Positions 47,632 through 58,640 of a stretch of DNA of 64,000 nt are shown here, piece by piece. The stretch is from Dastarcus helophoroides (lineage: Eukaryota > Arthropoda > Insecta > Coleoptera > Bothrideridae). Where the stretch lies: contig CM053337.1 in the NCBI GenBank assembly GCA_028583605.1, positions 18,971,694 to 19,035,693 of the forward strand. Direction: 5' to 3'. A program made the position numbers and the translations under genes. How positions within the stretch are numbered: the first letter of the stretch is position 1; every line of letters begins with the position of its first letter. The notes below the pieces were generated by a model. That model searched no databases. It was not told the DNA's origin and worked only from the letters and a program-made list of their open reading frames with translations.

Positions 47632-48620
47632 TGCGAAAAACCAAACCAAAATCTTGAAAAAAGAATCGAAATTTTGGGGAAAAAGCTTTGTGTCAAAATT
47701 TTTACAAGAGGTCGAAAAACTGAAAAAAAAGGGAAAATTTTTCCAAAAAAATCAAACTCTGAAAAACGTTACAGATTTGGAAAAAAGTTAAAATTTTGAT
47801 GATAAAAGGTCGAAACTTTCAAAAAAACCGTGATAATTCTAAAAAACCAAACCAAAACTTTGAAAACAAATCGAAATTTTGAGGAAAAAGTTTTGTCAAA
47901 ATTTTTACAAGAAGTCGAAATCCTGAAATAAGGGAGTTTTCCGAAAAAAATCAAACTCTGAAAAAAGTTACAGGTTTGGAAAAAAGTTAAAATTTTGATG
48001 ATAAAAGGTCGAAACTTTCAAAAAGGTGCAAATTCTGAAAAACCAAACCAAAATCTTGAAAAAAGAATCGAAATTTTGAGGAAGAAGCTTTGTGTCGAAA
48101 TTTTTGCAAGAGGTCGAAATCCTGAATAGAGTAATTTTTCAAAAAAAATCAAACTGAAGAAAGTTACAGATTTGGAAAAAAGTTAAAATTTTTATGACAA
48201 AAGGTTGAAACTTTCAAAAAACGTGAACATTCTAAAAAACCAAGGCAAAGCCTTGAAGAAAAATCGAAATTTTGAAAAAAAAGCTTTGTGTCAAAATTTT
48301 TACAAGAGGTCCAAATCCTGAAAAAAGGGAGAACTTTTCCAAAAAAAATCAAACTAAGAAAAAGTTACAGATTTGGAAGAAAATTAATATTTTGATGATA
48401 AAAGGTCGAAAAAGTGAAAATTTTGAAAAACCAAACCAAAATCTTGAAAAAAAAATCGAAATTTTGAGGAAAAAGCTTTGTGTCAAAATTTGTACAAGAA
48501 GTCGAAATTTTGAAAAAAGGGAGAAATTTTCCAAAAATATCAAATTATGGAACAAGTTATAGCTTTAAGAAAAAGTCGAAATTTTGATGATAAAAGGTCG
48601 AAATTTTCAAAAATATGTAA
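47632..48620. repeat. ~195-207-bp tandem array, about 5 copies
   Basis: The anchor aaaaaccaaaccaaaatctt recurs near 47637, 47843, 48037, 48232 and 48426. Each unit holds aaaaagctttgtgtcaaaat and gttacagatttggaaaaaag. No gene. Confidence 0.9.
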
Positions 48621-49205
48621 AAATTCTGAAAAAATAAATAATATGTCGAAATTTTGAAAAAAAATCGATTTGTCAAAAAAGGAAAAATTAAAAAATCGAA
48701 TTTTAAAAGTTCAATTTACTACATAAAAATCGAAACCTCGAGAAAAAGTCGAAATTTTTGAAAAAAACAGACGCAATTTGCAAAAATTGCGTCTGGGCCA
48801 AAAGGGCCAAAACTTTGAGAAACTGTCAAAAGTTGGACTAAAGTGAAAATTAAAAAAAAAAGAGCAGACATTTTCAAGTCAGTTCTTCAACATGATCAAA
48901 TTCATAAATAAATCAAAATCACAATTTTGAGAAAAGATCGAAATTTTGTGTAAACATTTTCAAAAAATTCAGAATTCAAAAAAAAGATCGAAATCCTAAA
49001 GGAAAGACGAAATTGAAAAAGTCTTGCGATTAATAAGTAAACATTTGAAAAAAGTGGAAACTAAAAAAAAGTGAAAAAGTTTCGAAGTTTTCAAAATATA
49101 AAGACGAAATGCTTAAAGTGGAAAAATATTTAAGAATTTTCAATGAAAATCGAAGGCAAACTTTTTAAAGAAGTCATCATTTTTAGAGAACCAAAATTAA
49201 AAAAA
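48621..49205. other. Degenerate AT-rich spacer
   Basis: Includes a small hairpin aattgcgtct/agacgcaatt around 48768-48800. No gene. Confidence 0.4.
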
Positions 49206-49208
49206 AAA

Positions 49209-50260
49209 CAGTCAAAGTTTTGTACAAAGTCCAATTAAATAAATTTTGGTGGAACGGACTGGTCCTTGGTTATCTTCAAAAATTGAAATGCAAACCTTGT
49301 CCCCTGAAACCAAGAAAAATTAAAAATACGAGTTTCGATAGCCAAGCTACCATCTTCACAAATATATCTCGATATTTAAGAATTTTCAATGAAAATCGAA
49401 GGCAGACTTTCCAAAGAAGTCATCCTTTTTAGAGCCAAAATTAAAAAAAAACAGTCAAAGTTTTGAACAAAGTCCAATTAAATAAATTTTGGTGGAACGA
49501 ACTGGTCCTTGGTTAACTTCAAAAATTGAAATACAAATCTTGTCCCCTGAAACCAAGAAAGATTAAAAATACAACAAAGGTTGCTGTAACGAGTTTCGAT
49601 AGTCAAGCTACCATCTTCAGAGATATATCTCGATTTTTTTTAATATTTCCGAGTCGTCAAAATTTCGACCTTTTATCATCAAAATTACAATTTATTTTTG
49701 AGGTCTTGATATTTTTCAGAATTTGCACGTTTTCCAAAGGTCGCCGTTGTTCAAAATTTTGACTTCTTTCGAAAATTTTGATCTTTCTGTTTGCTTTTTT
49801 TTAAAACTTTTTCGACAAATTTGGCTGTTGCTGAAAATCTCGAATTTTTAAAAGTTCTGACCTTCTAAATTGTGAATTTTTTGTGTTGAACGAATTCGAG
49901 ATTTAATTAAATTTCGATTTTAGAGTTTTTATTTTGAAAGCAGTTTCAAGTTTAAACTGAAAAGCCCAAATTTAAAAGAATTTTCGAGTGTCAAATGTAC
50001 AGGGTTTTTGAAAGAAAAAAAATTTCAAAACATTTTTTCGCAATTTCTGGTCCTTGGTTATCTTCAAAAATTGAAATAGAAATCTTGTCCCTAAGAACCA
50101 AGAAAGATTAAAAAAACACAACAAGGGTAGCTCTAACTCATTTCGATAGCCAAGCTATCATCAGAGAAATATCTTCCTGAAACCAAAAGAGCTATCATCT
50201 TCAGAAAATTTGAATATTTTAAAAGTTTCAACTTTTGCAGACATCGACATTTTGGGGGTT
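49209..50260. repeat. Direct copies of the foldback-family sequence
   Basis: Segments starting gtcaaagttttg and running through ctggtccttggttatcttca, ccctgaaaccaagaaa and atagccaagctaccatcttc occur at about 49209 and 49451 (242 bp apart) and partly at about 50045-50200. The copies are in direct orientation, separated by degenerate AT-rich words. Confidence 0.75.
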
Positions 50261-50544
50261 TGATTTTAGTTAATTCGAAAATTGAAATATAAATCTTGTC
50301 CCCAGAAACCAAGAAAGATTAAAAAACACAACAAAGGTTGCTCTAACGCGTTTCTAGAGACAAGCTATCATCTTCAGAGAGATATCTCTCTGAAGATGAT
50401 AGCTTTTTTGGTTTCAAAGAGATATCTCCCTGATGATAGCTTGGCTATCGAAACGAGTTAGAGCTACCTTTGTTGTGTTTTTTTAACCTTTTTTGGTTTC
50501 AGGGGACAAGATTTGTATTTCAATTTTCGAATTAAATAAAATCA
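50261..50544. repeat. Foldback element centred on a perfect 44-bp palindrome
   Basis: The outer left end tgattttagttaattcgaaa is inverted at the right end (ending 50544) with one mismatch over 24 bp. The centre 50362-50405 (aagctatcatcttcagagag continuing into its exact complement) is a 44-bp palindrome with no loop. The right arm holds an extra partial copy of the arm sequence. The family is related to 1105-1240 in the Tudor intron. Confidence 0.9.
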
Positions 50545-51540
50545 AATCTCCAAAAAACTGAAACTTTTAAAATATTCAAATTTTCAATAAGAATTGAAAT
50601 GTTTTAAAAAAATGTAATTTAAAAACAGTTAGATTTGCGAAAAATATTAAATTTTCGAGTCTGATTTGAGGCTAAATTGAAAATGTTTAGAGAACAATGG
50701 CTTAGAACAAAAAGATAAAATTAAAATAAAATTTAGGTAATTTCAGAAAATACAAGATGAAACCTTGAATTTTGGGAAAATAGTCAATATTTTCGGCAAT
50801 CTATAAAACGAAAAATTCTATAAATTTTGTCGCTTGATTTCAAAATGTTATCTAAAGCAGTAACATTAAAATTTTTTCACAAAAAAATCGACATTTCGAG
50901 AAACCAAATTTTTGAATTAATCTGAAATAGCGATTTAGAGAAGATATTTTAAGAAAAAAAAATTAAATATGTTAATATATAAGTTTCCGAGAAAATGAGC
51001 TAAATTTTGAATGAAAAAGTTCCAAATATCGACAGTTTTAAGTAAAATAAAACTCTCGCTTTCAGTATATAGTTGATAATTCCATGATCTAGTAATTTGA
51101 AGTCAATAAATTCAAAAATCAAAGGAAAAAGTCAAATCTAGGCATGGCCGGATTTAGACTTGATGAGGCCCTAAGCTATTCGGAGATATGGAGCCAGTGT
51201 TGCGAGTAAAAAAAGAATTTCCACATTAAAAGGAACATTTATAGATGAAAGAAAATAAAAAAGTCAAATTGGCTCTTTCGAAACGAATTAATATTGAAAT
51301 TTCAGCTAATTTTCGAACAAAAATGTTCACAAAAAGGACATAACTTAATTTCAAAGCAAGATGTCTAACAAATTAAAAATGCTATTTTAAGTCTCAATTT
51401 TTGTATGTAAAGTCAAAATTTGGAGATTAATAGTCTGTGAAGGTGAAATTAAAAGAAGTCAAATTTAAATTGACAATTGCTACTATTTTGCGAAAAGAAT
51501 TAGTAAAAATCTTGAGGTAATTAACTACAGTTTCAAAGCT
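50545..51540. other. AT-rich spacer
   Basis: No gene recognised. A slightly more complex patch near 51140-51200 carries no ORF of note. Confidence 0.4.
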
Positions 51541-51544
51541 AAAA

Positions 51545-51912
51545 TTTAAAATAAGACAACACACTTCGAAGATTCCAGTTATTTAGTTAAAATCAAAGGA
51601 AAAAACCAAATAAACCAAATACTTGAGAGAAAGAAAAATTCAAAATTGGACAACGCACTCTGAAAGATTCCAGTTATTTAGTTCAACCAAAGGAAAAACC
51701 AAATAAACCAAACACTTGAGAGGAAGACAAATTTAAAATTAGACAAAACACTCCCAAAAATTCCAGTTATTTAGTTCAACCAAAAGAAAAACCAAATAAA
51801 CCAAACACTTGGGAGGAAGACAAATTTAAAATTAGACAACACACTCCAAAAGATTCCAGTTATTTAGTTCAACCAAAAGAAAAAACCAAATAAACCAAAC
51901 ACTTGAGAGGAA
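51545..51912. repeat. 92-96-bp tandem repeat, about 4 copies
   Basis: The anchor ccagttatttagtt occurs at 51574, 51670, 51763 and 51855. It lies just beyond the predicted 3' end of the ornithine decarboxylase gene. Confidence 0.95.
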
Positions 51913-51947
51913 AATTCAATAAATACATATTTTTTCTGAATATATAT

Positions 51948-52136
51948 TTTATTTAGGTCATCTAATATTTCCCATATATTAACATAAAACTAATAATTGT
52001 CAGAGACTATTTAGAAGTCTGCCCCCTTGCTTAGACGAATTAACACAAAAGCACATAACAAAATGTAACTCGAGTGACATAATTACAAAAAAAAGGGTAC
52101 AAAATTTGCATGCAATCGAATAAATTTGGAAAGATG
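51948..52136 (-). other. Ornithine decarboxylase 3' UTR with poly(A) signal
   Basis: TTTATT at 51948-51953 reads AATAAA on the minus strand, 184 nt downstream of the predicted stop codon. The sequence between is non-coding. Confidence 0.5.
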
Positions 52137-52266
52137 TCAAAAGCTAATAATCGTAGTCATGTCGACATTGAAATTTTCCTGGTTAGCAGGCGTCAAACCA
52201 TCATGGAGCTGCGGCAACACCGGATATTGATAATCATCATCGGGTAGTATATCCTTCAGTAGAGAC
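52137..52266 (-). CDS. Odc1: Ornithine decarboxylase, terminal exon
   Basis: The acceptor TTTGTTTTAG lies at 52267-52268 and TGA at 52137-52139. Joined to the donor after 53574 it completes TGG and reads W-SLLKDILPDDDYQYP then VDMTTIISF. The junction DEEMWSLLKDI matches the position of the PMWQLMKQI segment of vertebrate enzymes (known family alignment, from memory). Too short to appear as an independent ORF. Confidence 0.85.
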
Positions 52267-54346
52267 CTAAAACAAACCTTAAGTAAGCAGTCTGACGACA
52301 CACGTTTAATAAAAATAAATAAACAATAAAAACGGAATAAATAGGCGCCATTTAAAAATTTTTCACAAAAACGTGCTCGAAGATTGGTAAATTTATTTCT
52401 GTGGTTTCAGGGTAAAACTGCTCTAGTCAAGTTTTTGAGAGAATGGATTATGCCAATGTTGCATGTTACACTTCACGATTCTGGGGGGATGAACCTTGCC
52501 CAGTGCTCAGTTTATGAAATAAAGGAAATTTTACAAACATGCACTCTTAAGTTTTTATTATTTATTACAGAACGAGCTTTGTTTTAGCTTTGTTAAGCAC
52601 TTCTACCCTGGAACTACAGATATTTTTTTTCAAAACTTTAATTTCCTCTAAAAAATTCCGAAACTGGTTATATATTTTTTAAAATCTTAAATTAAACTAG
52701 AAAGTTTGACCCCCTTTCCCTTTTTTTTTTGATATTTAAATAATGGTTCCTGTTAGCTATCGTAAGATTTTAGTGTAAGAAATCTTTAGATCGCCACTTG
52801 ACCACCGAAAGCATGTGGACTGACCAGCGACCCTATTCTAACAATAGAGCACATGTGGGTCTAAAATTTGGTGTTTTCAAGTAGTCTGTAGATTTTGTAA
52901 AAAAGAATTGCATCCCAGATCTCGCCTATGTCAATTCAGTTAATTAAAGTTCATCAAGTTTTCGTAAAAACGCGTTTCATTTATCGGAGCTATCAAGACC
53001 TGATAGTGAACTCGAACAGTTCCTTATATTTACCCTTTTTTTAAATTTAAAGTTTAAATTATTAAAAAAACGTACAAAATTTAAATTATTAAAAAAAAAC
53101 GCACAACGTTTAAATGATTAAAAAACTGTACAAAGTTTAAATTACTAAAAAAAAGTACAAAGTTCAAGTTTAAATTATAAAGAGTTTACGAAATCATTGG
53201 ACATTTTTTTAGTTTTCTTAGTTTCGCCTCTGAATATACGACTAGTTTTTTATGCAACTATTTAACTAATAACTACTTAGTTAAGGTAATATCTAAATTA
53301 GCTACTAAACATTTAAATTTTTGGTGCTTGTTACTGTTTTCGTTTGATTGTATGTGTATATTAAATGCAATGTGTTTCGGTTCTGGTTTTGACCGAAACC
53401 AGAATAGAAATTCGGTTTCAGTTGCAGCCAAAAATTTAGTTTCGCTCGTCTCTATTATTTATCTCTAGTTAATTTGTTTAGAAATTATTTCTTAAAAATC
53501 GTTGACTAAATCTGATTAACTTGTGAAAACATCTTTGGCCAACATCAGATAACGCATTAAGTAATTAACTAACCACATTTCTTCATCAGCGATTACGTTA
53601 ACTGGTGGTACCGGAAATCCATTGAAAGGACTAGCCACTGGCAAAGTGTAAGCCCCCATGTTGTCGAAAATAATCCAATCGCCGATATCCATTTCCGGAA
53701 GCATAACGTCTTCAACAACTTGATCGAGACTGTCGCAGGTTGGTCCCCAGATGCTACTACTGGAAGCCAAAGTGGAAGAATCGAACAAATCACCATTTTT
53801 AGTAACTGGTTGAGGTACGATATGTTGGTGATCGTACAAGATACAGTTAAAGCTCCCATATACCCCATCGTTGATATAATACATGTTATGCACGTAGGGC
53901 ATACCGCTGGAATTGCGTTTGACCACGCTCCTCTTGGAATGGATATTACATACTAGCGTGTACGCGGAAGTGACGTAATACCGCCCCGGTTCAGCGATAA
54001 CACGCACCCTGGGATCCGGAAAGAAGCGCTCCAAGGAAGCATTGATGATATCTGCGAACTAACACCAACAGTTAACCCCTGGACTCATCCCCGGTGATCC
54101 ACATTACCTCATCCAAACCAGTGAGGTTTTCCCCGGGGAACCCACCGCCGATATCCAGAAGGTGAAAGTCGTACCCTAAAGTGGCCCCATAGTTGAAAAG
54201 ATCGCGACAATTCGAAATCGCTCGGTGGTAAGCTTTGGGCTCTTTACAACCGGATCCAACGTGGAAACTGACACCGATGACCTCCAACTCTAAATCGCGC
54301 GCCAACTCCAACAAACCGGGCGCTTCTTTAATGGGGTCGCACCCGA
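52137..54346 (-). CDS. Odc1: Ornithine decarboxylase, C-terminal exons (gene span, 5' cut by gap)
   Basis: PLP-dependent enzyme making putrescine from ornithine, the entry step of polyamine synthesis; cytosolic homodimer. Three minus-strand exons chain in phase: 54346-54108 (open at the gap), 54058-53574 and 52266-52137. Visible family motifs include VIGVSFHVGSGC (PLP-contacting His and Ser), LLDIGGGFPG (glycine loop), IAEPGRYYV (phosphate-binding EPGR), YINDGVYGSFN (Asp binding substrate) and IWGPTCDSLD with the catalytic Cys of the partner subunit. No frameshifts were found here, unlike the other host genes. The N-terminal barrel part with the PLP-lysine is missing: the protein enters the 100-N gap, and no matching exon appears beyond it. 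The C-terminus is a 42-residue acidic tail; the vertebrate PEST tail is not apparent. Confidence 0.93.
52267..53573 (-). other. Ornithine decarboxylase last intron
   Basis: 1.3 kb between donor TG|GTTAGT and acceptor TTTTAG. AT-rich, with a short run of 25-30-bp near-copies (cgtacaaaatttaaattatt, about 53040-53165). Plus-strand ORFs inside are not supported. Confidence 0.7.
53574..54058 (-). CDS. Odc1: Ornithine decarboxylase, penultimate exon
   Basis: The acceptor GTTAG at 54059-54060 is followed by FADIINASLERFFPD. The exon continues through EPGRYY, INDGVYG, GPTCDSLD and DNMGAYT to ADEEMW. Reading past the donor TG|GTTAGT gives a false 22-residue tail and stop at 53516, and the family alignment rejects that tail. 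Confidence 0.92.
54108..54346 (-). CDS. Odc1: Ornithine decarboxylase, internal exon (partial, at gap)
   Basis: Begins inside the N gap. Visible from GCDPIKEAPGLLELARD through VSFHVGSGCKEPKAYH to GENLTGLDE, donor GAG|GTAATG at 54108/54107. The 49-bp intron to the next exon is short but typical of insects. Confidence 0.9.
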
Positions 54347-54446
54347 NNNNNNNNNNNNNNNNNNNNNNNNNNNNNNNNNNNNNNNNNNNNNNNNNNNNNN
54401 NNNNNNNNNNNNNNNNNNNNNNNNNNNNNNNNNNNNNNNNNNNNNN
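54347..54446. other. Assembly gap, exactly 100 N
   Basis: A run of exactly 100 N is a conventional placeholder for a gap of unknown size. It interrupts the ornithine decarboxylase gene, so what follows may not be contiguous with it in the genome. Confidence 0.98.
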
Positions 54447-55660
54447 AAGGTTTTAGTCATTTATAGGCAAAGCTTGACCTTTACTACTTGAGAAAAAGAC
54501 GGGGATGAAGCTTCATTAATTTGGTAATTTTACTTGTTGCCGAATCAAACATGATACTGTTGTGATCCTTGATGATGAAATGAAACTTCTTTTATTGTTG
54601 AACTTAGTTATTTTAATTGGCCCCCAAAAGTAATTATAATTTTACATGAAGTATAAAACTGGATGATTCTGAATGATCTTAATTTTGAATGATTAATGTA
54701 TAATGAAATAATAATAATTAATTAAATAATTCCCGGCGAGAGTTTTGCATATAACAAAACTCTTATCGGCATTTGGTAGATAAAAAGGCGTTGGAAACTT
54801 TCATCCGCGACACTTGTGGCGTGACAAAGTTATGTAATGATATTTCTATGAATCTAATCAAATTACGAGCCCAGGCTCATAATAGTTCGGCCGGTAATAA
54901 TTTGTAACTATATTTTTGAAGATAATATTAAACTTAAAACAAAGGTGCAAAATTTAATCAAAACTATTACAACTATATTCAAATTTATACTTTTAAGTAG
55001 CTGAAACTGAAAATTATAATTAAATTACGTAAAGAAACAAATCAGTATAACAAAAAATGTATTTCACGTGGTGAAGGGATGCCTTCCGTGGAATTTTGTG
55101 CGTGGATATGACGCAGCGAATTGTTAAAACGACAGAAACTTCAACATACTAACCTCGCGTGGAAATTCGTTCTGCGAATTGTTAAAAGGACACAAATAAC
55201 TTTCCAACATACTAACTTTGCGTAGAAATTCGTTCTTCGTTCCAAGTTGGATACGTGGGAATTAGAATAGTTGAAATGAAAGCGGTTTCGGCCTTATTGA
55301 GCCTCATCAGTGTGATGTATCTCACATGAATAATAAGAAGTAATGTGAGCAATCACAGACCGCTATCCTGGAAAGGAAATATTATATGAGTAATATGTAT
55401 CATAAAAGGAATGTAAAATATAAAGAGCAGAAGGTGAAGATGAAAGAGTTGTCTTTTGGTAATGCACAATGTGCATCTCTAGTGGAACCACGGAGAGGCG
55501 ACAACATATCCACCAGGGAAAAGGATGGGATGGGTATTTGTTAGTAGGAAAGACAATTAATAGCTGTAAAAGAAAGGCATAACACGGCAGAGAAACATTA
55601 ATGAAGAACCATAAATAAAAAGGGAAATGGAAAGAAGAAAGCAACAGACGAAGTAGAAAA
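54447..55660. other. Sequence between gap and Merlin transposase
   Basis: No ornithine decarboxylase exon is recognisable. There is a small hairpin (agagttttg at 54739-54747 pairing with 54755-54763) and a ~65-bp direct duplication at about 55110-55235 (attcgttct, gaattgttaaaa and caacatactaac landmarks twice). It may include the 3' side of the Merlin element, but no terminal inverted repeat could be assigned. Confidence 0.4.
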
Positions 55661-55665
55661 GAAAG

Positions 55666-56619
55666 TTATGAGGAATGTTGCAACCCCTTGTACAAAGTAG
55701 CCGCTGTTGTCCAGAAGGCGTGATATCGATCTCGATGTTGTGAGAAATTGATCATGAAAAGTGCTTCGGACAAATATCCCTCGAAATGTTTGGTTATACG
55801 ACCGAACCTTGGCACCAATTTGCGCAGTTCCACCCATCTTCTCTCGATGTTCTGAGTATGCGCCCCTGTTTCCGGATCTACAAAATTTAAGGAATGATTA
55901 ACAGTATAATGCCGGAAACCATCATCGTGTAAATCCTGGTACGCCTTCCAGCAGTCACTAATGATAGTAGTTCCCGGCAATATGCGTTCCTTAATAATAT
56001 TGCGAAGAGTTTCAGCTGTTCGGTCAGGCACAGCCACAACAAAGAACCTTTTCCCTTGGGTGCCACGTTCAACGCCTCCGAAGACCCATTGACCCTCGAG
56101 ATATCGTCCTTTGTTGTACTTCCTTTTTCCCATTTTAGCTTCATCAATTTCGACAATTTTTCCTTCACCTCCAAGGTTGGTACTGTTGGAATCGGCCCAA
56201 TAAATAAAAACTTCCCGAATAAATGAGAACCAATCCACAAGAGTAGCTCGACGAATCTGTAGTTCACAGGAAATGAAGTCCAAACGCGGCGGTGGATAGG
56301 TGATATAAAGTTGCACAACTTGAAAAACCTTTTCGATGGACAAATGCGTCGCTTCGAAAAATGTATCCTTGTAAATGGACAACTTTATATTACATTTCAC
56401 CTTTCGTTTGGCAAGCTTTCTATTGGATTGACACCTAAAAAAGAGAGAATCGCGATACATGACGGGAAGCAAAACCTTACCGCAATGTGGACAAGTATAG
56501 TGGCACGGCACCACCCCATGTTGATGTAAAAACGGCAATAACTTATCCATTTCCCCGATCCTAGGAAATTCCAGCAATCCCAAAGAACAACCTTCGCAAG
56601 AACGATGGAGACACTCCAT
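55666..56619 (-). mobile_element. Merlin-type (IS1016/IS1595-like) transposase, intact ORF
   Basis: Uninterrupted 317-codon ORF for a cut-and-paste transposase. The N-terminal zinc-ribbon cysteines are C43, C46, C63 and C76. The catalytic triad is visible as D159 (IVEIDEAKMGKRKYNKGR), D222 (ISDCWKAYQDL) and E259 (TGAHTQNIERRW), with the WVFGGVERGT strand between. These motifs belong to the IS1595/ISXO2-like DDE family, whose eukaryotic branch is the Merlin superfamily. Length is near the family norm. Start ATG at 56617-56619. Flanking terminal inverted repeats and 8-9-bp target duplications were not found by eye. An intact frame suggests recent activity. Confidence 0.88.
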
Positions 56620-57545
56620 AGTAGTCGGAAAATGAAGCTGTAAACGTAAAAAATGTAATTAATAGCGCACTGTTCACTTGATCGTTCGTTCACAATGTGC
56701 ACGGCACGAAATGCAAAACAGCAATGGCCGTTCTTCGAGATTTGAATATATGTCATCTCTAACGACCACAAACGCTTCCCCTCTGTCATATAAACAGAGC
56801 GTGCATACTCCCCTCAATCAATTTGAACTACTCCGTACATTTGAACTACTATCGCAAAAGAAAATAAGTGAAAAATGCATGTTTTGTTGTTAGAAAAACA
56901 ATGAAACTGTTCTAATAGACATAGTAAATAAATTATCTAAATATCCATGATGTTTGTGGTGTATAGGAAGCACAGAAAGGGTAAATTTAGTCGTTGAATG
57001 CGGCAAGGTAAAAAAGGGCATAAGTTGAGAACGAAAAGTTTCCGAAGAAAAATTTTTGGAGAAATGGAAAGCTAAGGACGTAAGGAAAGTAATTTCACCA
57101 AGAAAAGTTGGGAAAACCAGAAGACCCGAAACCGTACCATGACCGAAAATAATTAGATAAAAAATAGGTTTAGGACATATTTATTTATTTATTTTATTTT
57201 TTGATTTTCATGTATTTTAACACCGGATGCAATTCCTACCTTAAATTTGCCAAGAGTGGTGAGTAATAAAACAGTAATTTTAAATATAAACGTGTTTAAA
57301 GATTTGCGTGGCCATCAATTTGATAATTTTCCCAATAATTGTAATCACATAATAGAGCTTCTGAGAGCTTTTTGTGAAAAATATATAGACACAAGAATAC
57401 ACCATGCCACCAAAATTTTTAATACTATGAAAATAACCAAAAGGCATATTTTAAATAAAGTGACAATTTTTAAAGGACAATAAGTACATTTAAATTATCT
57501 TCTAACATTGGCTCATTTATTTCCTGTTTTTAGCAAAAAAATTTC
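56620..57545. other. Flank of Merlin element and spacer
   Basis: No supported gene. Probably includes the 5' part of the Merlin element. The small plus-strand ORF at 57247-57483 has no recognisable domain. Confidence 0.35.
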
Positions 57546-57554
57546 TAAAATTGG

Positions 57555-57673
57555 CAACAAACCATAAAAATTTAAATATTTCCAAACTGGGCCGAAGAAA
57601 TGTTAAATTTAGAAAATTGTCAACAAACCATAAAAATTTAAATATTTCCAAACTGGGCCGAAGAAATGTTAAA
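57555..57673. repeat. 66-bp tandem duplication
   Basis: caacaaaccataaaaattta through gaagaaatgttaaa occurs at 57555-57607 and again at 57621-57673, just beyond the truncated end of the Gypsy-like element. Confidence 0.9.
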
Positions 57674-57719
57674 TAAATTGAAAAAAACATAATATTTCCG
57701 GTCAATGAGGGTCTACCGT

Positions 57720-58553
57720 GAAGAATTACAAGATCTGTCACGAATAAGCGGCCATTTCGGTGATGGGTAGTAACGGCCGTCGTTACTGTCGCTGCTTCGC
57801 GTTTCCCGAACGTGCACAAGGATCGCGACACTTTTTCGCCTTATCACCGAATTTGTTGTGGAACCAACATAATTCCGGGCTATCACTCGCGCAGTTTGAG
57901 TCTTTTCGCGATAGACTTCTCGCGCGCGATTTATTCAGCCATCGACTCGTCGGTATGGATTGTTTATCGACAAGCGTTTTTAACTCACTAACCTGATGTT
58001 TTAGTTCGTCGATTGTGCTCGTCTCCAGGGTCGATATTTGTCGCAACACAGAATTTTCGTGGATTTTGTCCGCGAGTTTTGCGTACTACTCCGGGCTTGT
58101 TGTATCTGGATCCTGTGTGGCTAGAATATCTTGCATATTCATTGGGAGTCGTCCTAGCCATAACGTTTGCAGCAGCTTGTCTGGAATTACTTTGTCGCCG
58201 AGGTTACGAAGGTGTCTCTGTGAAGGAGTTCTGTCGCCGATTTCTTCGCGTTCCAAGACTTGTCGTATTTTGCTTTCTGCAGAATTTGATAAGCGTGCGA
58301 TAAGCTCTCGCTTAAAATTCTCGTATCGATGAGTATTCGGAGGATTCCTTAAGATGTCGATCATCTCTACTGCGTATTTGACGTCCAAGTTCGATGTCGC
58401 ATGGTCGTATTTCGTTTGGTCTGATGTTATGCCCGCAAGGTTGAACTGACTTTCAAGTTGCAAAAACCACAAGTCGGGATGTTTAGGTATAAACGGAGGC
58501 ACTTTCACACCGATTCGCGCAATTTCCGCTAACATGTTGTCGGAGATACTCAT
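57720..58553 (-). mobile_element. Gypsy-like LTR retrotransposon, gag remnant
   Basis: Minus-strand gag-like ORF from ATG at 58553 to 58089, one in-frame TAG at 58086-58088, then the same frame again to about 57783. The first part has the VPPFIPKHPDLWF and QFNLAGI motifs and a SNSAESKIRQVL-like stretch usual in insect Gypsy (Mag-type) capsid proteins. The second part has a CWFHNKFGDKAKKC zinc-knuckle-like motif. It then enters a short RLFVTD segment that normally begins the protease, in another frame, and breaks off near 57720. No protease, reverse transcriptase or integrase follows, so this is a dead, 3'-truncated copy. Confidence 0.8.
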
Positions 58554-58594
58554 TTTTCGATTTCGCGGCGACGTAAAATTTCGTTTAGTTATTC

Positions 58595-58640
58595 CTAGAT
58601 CACGTCGGAGTCACCAATTGTAGCGATGTTGGTTCGCTTA
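58595..58640 (-). mobile_element. Primer-binding region and LTR edge of the Gypsy-like element
   Basis: On the minus strand the sequence ...CATCGCTACA is followed by ATTGGTGACTCCGACGTG, the LTR end (CA) plus priming site arrangement seen ahead of Mag-type gag. The LTR therefore runs from 58619 to higher coordinates. Its far end could not be fixed. Confidence 0.55.

Noticed and set aside
53516..53573. C-terminal 19-residue tail of ornithine decarboxylase from ORF read-through
   Set aside because: Lies beyond a good donor; the downstream exon gives the family-like C-terminus.
55452..56720. Terminal inverted repeats for Merlin around a cacaatgtgca motif present on both sides
   Set aside because: The motif is itself a palindrome and the similarity does not extend, so it does not define element ends.
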